The notes under the pieces are model-generated. The model did not search any database, had not been told where the DNA came from, and saw only the letters and a program-made list of their open reading frames with translations. Source: Streptomyces sp. YPW6 (GTDB taxonomy: Bacteria; Actinomycetota; Actinomycetes; Streptomycetales; Streptomycetaceae). From it: a stretch of DNA of 64,000 nt. The stretch spans positions 4,127,001-4,191,000 of the forward strand of contig NZ_CP076457.1 of the NCBI RefSeq assembly GCF_018866325.1. Direction: 5' to 3'. The translations under genes and the position numbers were made by a program. This document shows positions 7,651-15,583 of the stretch, one piece after another; the stretch's first letter is position 1, and each line of letters opens with the position of its first letter.

Positions 7651-8223
7651 ATGATCGAGATTCCGTCCGACCTCCACCCGGACCTCGTCCCGCTGGCCTT
7701 CCTCCTCGGCAACTGGGCGGGCGCGGGCGTGTCCGACTTCCCCGGCGCGGAGAAGTGCAACTTCGGCCAGGAGGTCACCTTCAGCCACGACGGCCGGGAC
7801 TTCCTGGAGTACGTCTCCCACTCCTGGGTCCTGGACGCGGAGGGCAGGAAGGTTAGGCCGCTGGAGACCGAGAGCGGCTACTGGCGCATCGACAAGGACC
7901 GCAAGGTCGAGGTCGTCATGTCCCGCGACCAGGGCGTCATCGAGATCTGGTACGGCGAGCTGGCCGACCAGAAGCCGCAGATCGACCTGGTCACCGACGC
8001 GGTCGCCCGCACCGCGGCCTCCGGCCCGTACAGCGGTGGCAAGCGGCTCTACGGGTACGTCAACAGCGACCTGATGTGGGTCGGCGAGAAGGCCACCCCC
8101 GAGGTCGAGCTGCGCCCCTACATGTCGGCGCACCTGAAGAAGGTCGTCACCCCCGAGGAGGTCGCCGAGATGGCGCGGAACCTCGACGACATGCCGGACG
8201 ACGGCATCGCCTTCTTCAAGTAG
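7651..8223 (+). CDS. FABP-like (nitrobindin family) beta-barrel protein
   Basis: 190 residues. The LLGNWAGAGVSDFP motif near residue 20 is the GxWxGxG signature of nitrobindin/THAP4-like barrels, and a late His (YMSAHLKKV, about residue 165) sits where nitrobindins place their heme-iron ligand. Family members bind ferric heme and react with NO or peroxynitrite, as M. tuberculosis Rv2717c does. Here heme binding is inferred. It is cytoplasmic, with no signal peptide. It is directly followed by nur, 63 bases downstream, but that gene has its own leaderless promoter. Confidence 0.85.
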   Translation: MIEIPSDLHPDLVPLAFLLGNWAGAGVSDFPGAEKCNFGQEVTFSHDGRDFLEYVSHSWVLDAEGRKVRPLETESGYWRIDKDRKVEVVMSRDQGVIEIWYGELADQKPQIDLVTDAVARTAASGPYSGGKRLYGYVNSDLMWVGEKATPEVELRPYMSAHLKKVVTPEEVAEMARNLDDMPDDGIAFFK

Positions 8224-8286
8224 GTCCGACAAGCGCCCGCAGGCCGGACCCGGCCGGGGTTTGACCGCACGCCCTAGACTGGGCGT

Positions 8287-8781
8287 GTGGTGACCACCGA
8301 CTGGAAGACCGACCTCCGGCAGCGCGGCTACCGGCTGACGCCCCAGCGGCAGCTTGTCCTGGAGGCGGTCGACGCCCTGGAGCACGGCACTCCGGACGAC
8401 ATCCTGTGCGAGGTGCGCAAGACGGCGTCCGGCGTGAACATCTCCACGGTGTACCGGACCCTGGAGCTCCTGGAGGAGCTCGGGCTCGTCAGCCACACGC
8501 ATCTCGGCCACGGCGCCCCGTCGTACCACCTGGCCGACCGGCACCACCACATCCACCTGGTCTGCCGGGACTGCAAGGACGTCATCGAGGCGGACCTCTC
8601 CGTCGTCGCCGAGTTCACGCGGAAGCTGCGTGCCGACTTCGGCTTCGACACCGACATGAAGCACTTCGCGATCTTCGGCCGCTGTGCGGACTGCACGGCG
8701 GCCCAGGCGCGGACGACCGCACAAGCGATGGCGCAGGCGACGGCGCAGGACGCCGTGAAGGACATCTCCGCCAAGTCGTAG
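8287..8781 (+). CDS. nur: Nickel-responsive Fur-family repressor
   Basis: 164 residues. The winged helix (LRQRGYRLTPQRQLVLEAV; ISTVYRTLELLEELGLV) is followed by the metal-binding dimer domain (HHHIHLVCRDC at about 87-97, CADC near 140). The sequence closely resembles what I recall of S. coelicolor Nur, which represses nickel uptake and the Fe-SOD gene sodF when Ni is bound. The extra C-terminal Ala/Gln/Thr tail (QARTTAQAMAQATAQ) is longer than in Nur and looks like a repeat expansion. TAGACT (8275-8280) lies six bases before GTG 8287, so the transcript is leaderless. Zur or another Fur subclass is less likely. Confidence 0.85.
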   Translation: MVTTDWKTDLRQRGYRLTPQRQLVLEAVDALEHGTPDDILCEVRKTASGVNISTVYRTLELLEELGLVSHTHLGHGAPSYHLADRHHHIHLVCRDCKDVIEADLSVVAEFTRKLRADFGFDTDMKHFAIFGRCADCTAAQARTTAQAMAQATAQDAVKDISAKS

Positions 8782-8790
8782 GCTGGGCGC

Positions 8791-9756
8791 ATGAAGAGCC
8801 CCCTGCTGTCCCTGCCCGGCGCCGTCCCCGCCGAAGGCCGCGACGAAGGTGTCGCCGCGCACTACGGCGACCTGTTCCGCGAGCAACGCGCCCTCGCCGA
8901 CGGCAACGGCTTCGTCGACCTCTCCCACCGGGGCGTCGTCACCGTCACCGGCGACGACCGGCTGAGCTGGCTGCACCTGCTGCTGACCCAGCACGTCAGC
9001 GATCTCGCCCCGCACCAGGCCACCGAGGCCCTCATCCTCTCCGCCAACGGGCACATCGAGCACGCGATGTACCTGGTCGACGACGGCACGACGGTGTGGA
9101 TGCACGTCGAACCCGACACCCAGGCCGATCTGATCGCCTACCTGGAGTCGATGAAGTTCTTCTACCGGGTCGAGGTCGCCGACCGCACCCCGGACATCGC
9201 CGTCGTCCACCTCCCGGCCGGTTCCATCGCGGAGGTCCCGGACGGCGTGACCGTACGGGAGACCCCGCAGGGCCGGGACGTGTTCCTGCCGCGCGAGGGG
9301 CTGGAGGCGTTCGCCGGGGCCCACGGGCCCGCCGCCGGGATCCTGGCGTACGAGGCGCTGCGCGTCGAGGGGCACCGGCCGCGCGTCGGCTTCGAGACCG
9401 ACCACCGCACCATCCCGCACGAGCTGGGCTGGATCGGCACCGCCGTCCACCTCCAGAAGGGCTGCTACCGGGGTCAGGAGACCGTCGCCCGCGTCCACAA
9501 CCTGGGGAAGCCGCCGCGCCGGCTCGTCTTCCTGCACCTGGACGGCAGCGAGGTGCACCTGCCCGGCCACGGCACGCCGGTACGGCTGGCCGCCGACGGG
9601 CAGGAGGGCCGCCAGCTCGGCTTCGTCACCACCTCGGCCCGCCACCACGAACTGGGCCCGATCGCCCTGGCCCTGGTCAAGCGGAACGTGGCCGTCGACG
9701 CGGAGCTGATCGCCGGGGACACGGCGGCCGCCCAGGAGACGGTCGTCGAGCCGTAG
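8791..9756 (+). CDS. ygfZ: YgfZ/CAF17 folate-binding iron-sulfur maturation protein
   Basis: 321 residues with a GcvT-like fold. The signature KGCYRGQETVARVHNLG at about residue 230 contains the conserved Cys of YgfZ proteins. YgfZ uses tetrahydrofolate in the repair or assembly of certain Fe-S clusters, including that of MiaB. The ATG follows TAGGCT (8779-8784) by six bases. That promoter sits inside the end of nur, so the gene has its own leaderless start only nine bases after nur stops. Confidence 0.9.
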   Translation: MKSPLLSLPGAVPAEGRDEGVAAHYGDLFREQRALADGNGFVDLSHRGVVTVTGDDRLSWLHLLLTQHVSDLAPHQATEALILSANGHIEHAMYLVDDGTTVWMHVEPDTQADLIAYLESMKFFYRVEVADRTPDIAVVHLPAGSIAEVPDGVTVRETPQGRDVFLPREGLEAFAGAHGPAAGILAYEALRVEGHRPRVGFETDHRTIPHELGWIGTAVHLQKGCYRGQETVARVHNLGKPPRRLVFLHLDGSEVHLPGHGTPVRLAADGQEGRQLGFVTTSARHHELGPIALALVKRNVAVDAELIAGDTAAAQETVVEP

Positions 9757-9788
9757 GGACTCCGTCGCGGCGACGGCACGCGCCCGGA

Positions 9789-9891
9789 GCCCCGCTCCGG
9801 CGGCGTACGGCAGGGGCCCCGCTCCGGCGGTGTACGCCGAGGGCTGTGTGCCGACAGCGTGCGCCGGGAGTCGTGTTCCGGCGGCGTGCGG
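9789..9891. repeat. Degenerate ~27-bp tandem repeat between ygfZ and dtd
   Basis: Four imperfect units of about 26-28 bp share a core of the type GCTCCGGCGGCGTACGGC. The clearest copies begin near 9789 (CCCCGCTCCGGCGGCGTACG) and 9816 (CCCCGCTCCGGCGGTGTACG), with more diverged ones to 9891. They fill the space between two converging genes. Confidence 0.6.
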
Positions 9892-10341
9892 CTACACCTC
9901 GATGATCACCGTGAACGGGCCGTGGTTCGTGAGCGAGACGCGCATGTCCGCTCCGAAGCGGCCCGTCTCCACGTGCGCCCCCAGGGCCCGCAGCCGCGCC
10001 ACCACCTCGTCCACCAGCGGCTCGGCGACCTCGCCCGGCGCGGCGGCGTTCCAGGTGGGGCGGCGACCCTTGCGGGCGTCCCCGTAGAGGGTGAACTGGG
10101 AAATCACCAGGAGAGGCGCGTTCACATCGGAGCACGACTTCTCGCCCTCCAGGATGCGGACCGACCAGAGCTTGCGGGCCAGCTGGGCCGCCTTCTCGGG
10201 GGTGTCGTCATGGGTGACGCCGACCAGCACACACAGGCCCTCGCCGATGATCTCCCCGACGGTGCCCGGGGCCGCCGGGTCGTCCGTCGCCCCGGCGACG
10301 GCGACGCTCGCCCCGTCCACTCTCTGTACCACTGCACGCAT
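9892..10341 (-). CDS. dtd: D-aminoacyl-tRNA deacylase
   Basis: 149 residues, MRAVVQRVDGASVAV at the start, with the family motifs SQFTLYGDARKGRRP (about residue 80) and the late GRFGADMRVSLTNHGPFT (SLTNHGPVT-like motif of the Gly-cisPro class). It hydrolyses D-amino acids from mischarged tRNA, acting as a dimer in the cytoplasm. TAGGTT (10349-10354 on the minus strand) lies seven bases before the start, so the message is probably leaderless. It converges with ygfZ across a minisatellite and is divergent from rsiG. Confidence 0.95.
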   Translation of the reverse strand: MRAVVQRVDGASVAVAGATDDPAAPGTVGEIIGEGLCVLVGVTHDDTPEKAAQLARKLWSVRILEGEKSCSDVNAPLLVISQFTLYGDARKGRRPTWNAAAPGEVAEPLVDEVVARLRALGAHVETGRFGADMRVSLTNHGPFTVIIEV

Positions 10342-10456
10342 ACAGACCAACCTATCTTGGGCTGAACGGGTACAAGGTGCCAGCGGGGGCACGGCGATGG
10401 GTGGCACGATGCACGATGTCGGTGTGCCGACGCACCGGTCGAGGGGACAAAACAGC

Positions 10457-11101
10457 ATGAGCACATTTGGAGCCGGACAATCTCCCGGTGCCGTACCGGG
10501 GGCCCGTACCAGCACCCTGAGGTCACCCGTACAGCGCAGTCTGCCGGGACATGTTCCCGTACTGCCACCCGCCACGCCCACCACCACCGTGCCGGAGCAG
10601 GCCGGCGGTGACGCGGGGTTCGGCGGGCTGCGGCTGCCGGAGCTGCGGACGCTGCGCCGGGACGCCCAGCGCGACGAGGCCGATCTCAGTTACGTACGCC
10701 GGCTCGTGCAGGGCCGGATCGACATCCTCCGCGCCGAACTGGCCCGCCGCCGGGACCCGGAGGCCCCGGTGGAGGACGCCGCGGTGGTGAGCCGGCTCTC
10801 GGAGATCCTGGCCGACACCCCGTCCCGGCACCGCTCCTCCGCCCGGCACGTCACGCTGACGACGCCGCGCGGCGACGAGTTCCGGCAGCTCGCCGCCGAG
10901 AACCTCGCCGAGGTCGAACTGTCCGACCTGGAGGCCCGGACGGACGAGGAGCTGCACACGGCGATGGGCCGGCTCGTCCGCTACGAGCAGCAGGTCTCCC
11001 GGCGCCGTCACGAGCTGCAGCGCACGGCCGACGATTGCGGCGCGGAGATCGCCCGCAGGTACCGTGACGGGGAAGCACAAGTGGACGACCTGCTCGCCTG
11101 A
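10457..11101 (+). CDS. rsiG: RsiG, c-di-GMP-dependent anti-sigma factor for WhiG
   Basis: 214 residues. A disordered N terminus leads into two long helices. The first carries an exact E-x3-S-x2-R-x3-Q-x3-D motif (E74, S78, R81, Q85, D89), the known c-di-GMP binding repeat of RsiG. The second helix keeps E165 and R172 of the same pattern but has A169, Y176 and V180 in the other places. In Streptomyces, RsiG bound to c-di-GMP holds the sporulation sigma factor WhiG and delays spore formation. GAGGGGA precedes ATG 10457. The motif identifies the protein; the binding partner is inferred. Confidence 0.9.
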   Translation: MSTFGAGQSPGAVPGARTSTLRSPVQRSLPGHVPVLPPATPTTTVPEQAGGDAGFGGLRLPELRTLRRDAQRDEADLSYVRRLVQGRIDILRAELARRRDPEAPVEDAAVVSRLSEILADTPSRHRSSARHVTLTTPRGDEFRQLAAENLAEVELSDLEARTDEELHTAMGRLVRYEQQVSRRRHELQRTADDCGAEIARRYRDGEAQVDDLLA

Positions 11102-11152
11102 AGCGACCCTTCCGGGCGCGGGTCCCGCACCCCCGTCCCCGGAAGGTCACCC

Positions 11153-12139
11153 ATGACGTCGAGCGACGCCCCGTCCGCCATATCCTCCGCCCCGGCACCC
11201 GCCCCGCCCGTCCTGGCCGAGGTCGTGCGCTCCGGGTTCACCGAGGGCCACCACCGGGGGGCGCTGGTCCTGCTGGCCGCCGACGGCAGTGTGGAGCGCG
11301 CGATCGGCGATCCGGCGGCTCCGGTCTTCCCCCGGTCCTCCAACAAGCCGATGCAGGCCGCCGCGATCCTGCGGGCCGGCCTCGACCTGTCGGGCGAACG
11401 GCTGGCGCTGGCCGCCGCGAGCCATTCCGGGGAGCCCTTCCACCTCGACCTCGTACGGAAGATGCTCGCCGAGCACGGATTGAGCACCGCCGACCTCCGG
11501 ACCCCGCCCGACCTGCCGCTGGACCCGGTCGAGGCGGAGACGTACCTGGCGGCCGGGAACGTACGCGAGCGGATCACCATGAACTGCTCCGGCAAGCACG
11601 CCGCGATGCTCGCCGTCTGCGTCCGCAACGGCTGGGACACCGCCACCTACCTCGACCCCGCCCACCCGCTCCAGCAGCTCGTCGGCCAGGTCGTCGCCGA
11701 CGCGGCGGGCGAGCCGGTCGCGTCGGTCGGCACGGACGGCTGCGGGGCGCCCCTGATGGCGATCGGGCTGACCGGCCTGGCCCGCGCGTTCCGCTCCTTC
11801 GTGCTGGCGGAGCCCGACAGCGCCGAGCGCCGGGTCGCCGACGCGATGCGCGCCCACCCGCAGTACGTCGCGGGCACCCGGCGCCCCGACACCTGGCTGA
11901 TGCGCGAGGTGCCCGGGACGCTCTCCAAGATGGGCGCCGAGGCCGTCCAGGCGGTCGCGCTGGCCGACGGGCGGGCCCTCGCCTTCAAGATCGACGACGG
12001 GTCGGCGCGGGCGCTCGGCCCGGTGCTGGCCCGCGCCCTGGAACTGCTGGGCGTGGACGCCCCCGTGGTCGCCAGGATCGGACGGTCGCCGCTGCTCGGC
12101 GGGGCTGCCGAGGTCGGGGAAATTCGCGCGACATTCTGA
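11153..12139 (+). CDS. L-asparaginase II (ReAV/AnsII-like family)
   Basis: 328 residues. Motifs typical of the Rhizobium etli-type asparaginase (asparaginase II family) are present: RSSNKPMQ near residue 62, where the Ser-x-x-Lys pair is catalytic, MNCSGKHAAML at about residue 143 and GTDGCGAPL at about 185, with the metal-linked cysteines. It converts asparagine to aspartate and ammonia and has no signal peptide, so it is cytoplasmic. It is not related to the E. coli AnsA/AnsB fold. It starts 51 bases after rsiG. Confidence 0.88.
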   Translation: MTSSDAPSAISSAPAPAPPVLAEVVRSGFTEGHHRGALVLLAADGSVERAIGDPAAPVFPRSSNKPMQAAAILRAGLDLSGERLALAAASHSGEPFHLDLVRKMLAEHGLSTADLRTPPDLPLDPVEAETYLAAGNVRERITMNCSGKHAAMLAVCVRNGWDTATYLDPAHPLQQLVGQVVADAAGEPVASVGTDGCGAPLMAIGLTGLARAFRSFVLAEPDSAERRVADAMRAHPQYVAGTRRPDTWLMREVPGTLSKMGAEAVQAVALADGRALAFKIDDGSARALGPVLARALELLGVDAPVVARIGRSPLLGGAAEVGEIRATF

Positions 12140-12163
12140 ACCGTGCCTGCCTAGCGTGGGGGA

Positions 12164-13420
12164 ATGAGCCTCGATGTCCGCCCCGTCACCCGCTCCGAGA
12201 TCGCCGACTGGATGAAGGCGGTGGGCACCGGCTTCCTGACTCCCACCGCGGAGAAGCCGGGTGAGGAGCTCGTCGCCGACCGGTTCGGGGACGCCGACCT
12301 CTCCCGGATGCAGGCCGCTTTCGACGACGGCCGGTGCGTGGCGACGTTCCGCTCGTTCGCCCAGGAGCTGACCGTGGTCGGCGGGGCCACCGTGACGGCC
12401 GACGCGGTCACCGGGGTGACCGTGTCGGCCACGCACCGCCGCCGCGGACTGCTCAGCCGGATGATGGCCACGGACCTGGCGGCGGCCAAGGAGCGCGGCG
12501 AGGTGGTCGCCTCGCTGATCGCCGCGGAATACCCGATCTACGGCCGGTACGGCTTCGGCCCCGCCGCCTGGGCCGCCGAGTGGGAGATCGCGGTGCACCG
12601 GGCCGGGCTCGACCCGCGCCGCTCCGGGCAGCCCGCGGACGGCGGCCGGATCGAGCTGGTGGACGGGGCCGACGTCCGCAAGACCGGTCCCGAGGTGCAC
12701 GCCGCGCTGGCGGCCCGGCAGCCCGGCATCGTCGGCCGCGGGGAGCGCTGGTGGCGGATGCGTACGGGCGTCGCGCCCCGCGCGCCGCACGAGACGTGGA
12801 CCGAGCCCTTCTACGTCGTGCACCGCGCCGCGAACGGCGAGGCCGACGGCCTGCTGGTGTACGGCGTGGACGACAAGTGGGGCGACTCCAAGCAGCCGCT
12901 GAACACCGCATCCGTACGGGACATGATCGCGCTGAACCCGGCGGCGGAACGGGCCCTGTGGCACTACCTCTGCTCGGTCGACTGGATCACCACGGTCCGC
13001 TCCGGCTACCGCGCCCCCGACGACCTGCTCCCGCTGCTGCTCCCCGACCCGCGTGCGGCCCGCATCGTCACCCACGCGGACTGGCTGTGGCTGCGGATGC
13101 TGGACGTGCCGCGCGCCCTGGAGGCCCGGACGTACGCCGTCGGGGCCTCGCTCGTCCTCGACGTCCGGGACGTGGCGGGCCTTGCCGGGGGCCGCTTCCT
13201 GCTGGACGTCTCGGACTCCGGCGCACGGTGCACCCCCACCACCCGGAGCGCCGATCTCGCCCTGGACGTGGCGGAGCTGTCCACGCTGTACCTCGGCGAC
13301 GAGTCGGTGCGTCGGCTGGTGGACCTGGGCCGGGTGGAGGAGCTGCGGCCGGGGGCGGCGACGACGGCGGACGCGGTGTTCCGTACGGGCCGCCGGCCGT
13401 GGTGCCCGGACGTGTTCTGA
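12164..13420 (+). CDS. Eis-like GNAT N-acetyltransferase
   Basis: 418 residues in the Eis layout: an N-terminal GNAT domain with the acetyl-CoA loop VSATHRRRGLLSRMM (about 87-101), a central second GNAT-like region, and a C-terminal sterol-carrier-like domain. EYPIYGRYGFGPAAW supplies the conserved Tyr that acts as general acid in Eis, and the chain ends in PDVF, matching the C-terminal Phe whose carboxylate is the base in M. tuberculosis Eis. Such enzymes acetylate aminoglycosides and other amines; the natural substrate is unknown. TAGCGT (12152-12157) lies six bases before ATG. Leaderless start or GGGGGA ribosome site are both possible. Confidence 0.85.
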   Translation: MSLDVRPVTRSEIADWMKAVGTGFLTPTAEKPGEELVADRFGDADLSRMQAAFDDGRCVATFRSFAQELTVVGGATVTADAVTGVTVSATHRRRGLLSRMMATDLAAAKERGEVVASLIAAEYPIYGRYGFGPAAWAAEWEIAVHRAGLDPRRSGQPADGGRIELVDGADVRKTGPEVHAALAARQPGIVGRGERWWRMRTGVAPRAPHETWTEPFYVVHRAANGEADGLLVYGVDDKWGDSKQPLNTASVRDMIALNPAAERALWHYLCSVDWITTVRSGYRAPDDLLPLLLPDPRAARIVTHADWLWLRMLDVPRALEARTYAVGASLVLDVRDVAGLAGGRFLLDVSDSGARCTPTTRSADLALDVAELSTLYLGDESVRRLVDLGRVEELRPGAATTADAVFRTGRRPWCPDVF

Positions 13421-13481
13421 TGTCCGGCGCCCGGAGCCGGCGCGTCCGGAGCCGTGACCGCGCCGCCCTCGCGCCCCGAGG

Positions 13482-14315
13482 TCAGCGCGTCCGGATCCGG
13501 AACAGCGTCCCCGAGGCGCCGGCCGCCACGGCGAGCAGCCCCGCCGCCCAGGCGAGCGCGACCCAGGGGGTGTTGCCCACGTCCTGGCCGAGCAGCAGCC
13601 CGCGCAGCGACTCGATGGCCGGAGTGATCGGCTGGTGGTCGGCGAAGCCGTGCAGCCAGTCCGGCATGGTGTCGGTCGGGACGAACGCGCTGCTCGGGTA
13701 GGGCAGGAACGACATGAAGAACGTGAAGCCGCTCGCCGCCTCCGGGGTCCGGGCCAGCAGCCCGATCGCCGCCGAGATCCAGGACAGGGCCACGATGTAG
13801 GCGATCAGCACGACGGCCACCAGGAGCCAGCCGCTCCCGGTGGCGGCGGGGCGGAAGCCGATCAGCAGCGCGACGCCGAAGACGAGGGCGGTGGAGCAGA
13901 GATTGCGGACGGTGCTGGCCGCCACATGTCCGGCGAGCACCGGCGTACCGCTGACGTCCAGGGTGCGGAAACGGTCGATGATGCCGCCCTTCATGTCCTC
14001 GCTGACGGCGGTGGCGGTGGTCGCGGCGCCGAAGCCGGCGGACAGGAGCAGGACACCCGGGACGACGTACATGACGTACGAGGCGTGGTCCGTGCCGGTG
14101 TCGATCGCGCCGCCGAAGAAGTGGACGAAGATCAGCATCAGCAGGATCGGCAGGGCCAGGGACGTGATCAGCGCATCGGTATGGCGGCTGCTGATGCGCA
14201 GGGCGCGGGCGGCCAGGACGGCGGTACGGGTGAAGGGGCCGGGCCCGTGCCCGGGGGTGCGGGCTCGCTCAGGAAGCCGGCTGGGGCTGCTTCGCGGAAC
14301 GGCGGTGTCAGACAT
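13482..14315 (-). CDS. ABC-2 type drug exporter permease (DrrB-like)
   Basis: 277 residues with six membrane helices and the ABC-2 signature SYVMYVVPGVLLLSAGFGA, followed by EDMKGGIIDRFRTLDVSG, typical of DrrB/CcmB-like permeases. The ATG lies inside the end of the ATPase gene (8-base overlap), so the two are translationally coupled. It should form the membrane part of a heterodimeric exporter for a hydrophobic compound. The substrate is unknown. Confidence 0.9.
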   Translation of the reverse strand: MSDTAVPRSSPSRLPERARTPGHGPGPFTRTAVLAARALRISSRHTDALITSLALPILLMLIFVHFFGGAIDTGTDHASYVMYVVPGVLLLSAGFGAATTATAVSEDMKGGIIDRFRTLDVSGTPVLAGHVAASTVRNLCSTALVFGVALLIGFRPAATGSGWLLVAVVLIAYIVALSWISAAIGLLARTPEAASGFTFFMSFLPYPSSAFVPTDTMPDWLHGFADHQPITPAIESLRGLLLGQDVGNTPWVALAWAAGLLAVAAGASGTLFRIRTR

Positions 14316-15450
14316 GGGCGGATGCCTCCGGGGGAGTGGTCGTGTCCGGGGTGGTCGTGTCCGTCGCGCTCGTCGTCGCGTTCGGCGTGGGCCCGCTCGG
14401 GGAGGGCACATGCGCCGAGGGAGTGTCCGTGCCGGTCCTGTCCGTCGCGGTCCCGTCCCTCGCGGTCCTGTCCGTCCCGGTCCCGTCCGTCGCGGGCGCG
14501 TTCGACGTGAGGGCCAGGAAGACGTCGTCGAGGGTCACGCTGTGCAGGCTGAAGCGTTCGATGTCCCGGCCCGCCGGGTCGATCTCGTCGAGCAGGGCGC
14601 GCACCCGGGCCGCCGAGCCGTCGGTGGGGATGCCGAGCGTCAGGGTCTCGGGGGAGTGGTGGACGGCCCGGCCGGCGAGGCGTAGGTAGGCCTCCTTACT
14701 GCTGAGGACGGCGTCGAGACGGTGTCCGCCGACGCGGGACTTGAGGCCGGCAGGCGTGCCCTCGGCGGCGATCCGGCCCCGGTCCAGCAGGGCGATCCGG
14801 CCGGCGAGGTGGTCGGCCTCCTCCAGATACTGGGTGGTGAGCAGGACGGTCGCCCCGCGTGCGGCGAGCCCGCGGACGACCTCCCAGAGCTCCCGGCGGC
14901 TGCGCGGGTCGAGGCCGGTGGTCGGCTCGTCCAGGAAGAACACCCCGGGCTCCGGCGATCCGACGAGTCCGGCGGCCAGGTCGAGCCGGCGGCGCATCCC
15001 CCCGGAGTACGTCCGGACCGGGCGGCGGGCGGCCGCGGTGAGGCCGAAGCGTTCCAGCAGCTCCGCCGCCCGGCGTCGGGCGGCGCCCCGGGTCTGCCCG
15101 GTGAGCCGGGCCATCATCCGCAGGTTCTCCTCGCCGGTCTGGGTCTCGTCGACGGCGGCGAACTGGCCGGTGAGGCTGATGGAGCGGCGCACCGCGCGCC
15201 GCTCGGCCACGACGTCGTAGCCCGCGACCCGGGCGGTTCCGAAGTCGGCAGCGGTCAGCGTCGCGAGGATCCGCACGGTGGTGGTCTTGCCCGCGCCGTT
15301 CGGCCCGAGCAGGGCGAAGACGGTGCCGCGCCCGACCTGGAGATCGAGGCCGTCGAGAACCCGGACGGCGGGCTTTCCGTAGGACTTGGTGAGGCAGTGT
15401 GCCTCGATGGCGGCGGTGGCGTGTCCGCTCGGCCGGATCGGGTCGGTCAT
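14308..15450 (-). CDS. ABC exporter ATPase (DrrA family) with repetitive tail
   Basis: 380 residues. Walker A GPNGAGKTT, signature YSGGMRRRLDLA, Walker B VFFLDEPTTGLD and the H-loop region TTQYLEEAD all match DrrA-type ATPases. The conserved core ends near residue 325 (LDDVFLALT). After it comes a Thr/Asp/Pro-rich tail (TGTDRTARDGTATDRTGTD and so on) of about 55 residues, which is longer than in the paralogue at 57091 and built from imperfect 12-15 bp repeats. AAGGAGGT precedes the ATG. Expression is probably repressed by the divergent TetR regulator through the two palindromes at 15468-15504. Confidence 0.9.
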   Translation of the reverse strand: MTDPIRPSGHATAAIEAHCLTKSYGKPAVRVLDGLDLQVGRGTVFALLGPNGAGKTTTVRILATLTAADFGTARVAGYDVVAERRAVRRSISLTGQFAAVDETQTGEENLRMMARLTGQTRGAARRRAAELLERFGLTAAARRPVRTYSGGMRRRLDLAAGLVGSPEPGVFFLDEPTTGLDPRSRRELWEVVRGLAARGATVLLTTQYLEEADHLAGRIALLDRGRIAAEGTPAGLKSRVGGHRLDAVLSSKEAYLRLAGRAVHHSPETLTLGIPTDGSAARVRALLDEIDPAGRDIERFSLHSVTLDDVFLALTSNAPATDGTGTDRTARDGTATDRTGTDTPSAHVPSPSGPTPNATTSATDTTTPDTTTPPEASAHV

Positions 15451-15467
15451 GGCCCGGACCTCCTTCT

Positions 15468-15504
15468 GCGTATGCCATACGCGTTACTGCGTAAGCCTTA
15501 CGCA
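15468..15504. promoter_or_regulatory. Two TetR-type operators 21 bp apart
   Basis: GCGTAT-GCC-ATACGC (15468-15482) and TGCGTAA-GCC-TTACGCA (15488-15504) are both perfect palindromes with the same GCC centre. Their centres are 21 bases apart, two helical turns, so two repressor dimers would bind the same face. They lie 18 bases before the ABC ATPase start and about 80 bases before the TetR gene. Confidence 0.85.
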
Positions 15505-15583
15505 TCTTTAGGATGGGGTCAAGGCGGACGCGGGTGCGGCGCAGGGCGCCGGCCCGGCCGGGAGCCGGGCGGAAGGGGATGCG

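Noticed and set aside
8261..8266. TTGACC as -35 for nur
   Set aside because: Only eight bases separate it from the TAGACT -10; a normal spacing is about 17, so it cannot be the partner.
7555..9648. Minus-strand frame of about 700 codons opposite the FABP, nur and ygfZ genes
   Set aside because: Shadow of three genes with strong family motifs on the plus strand.
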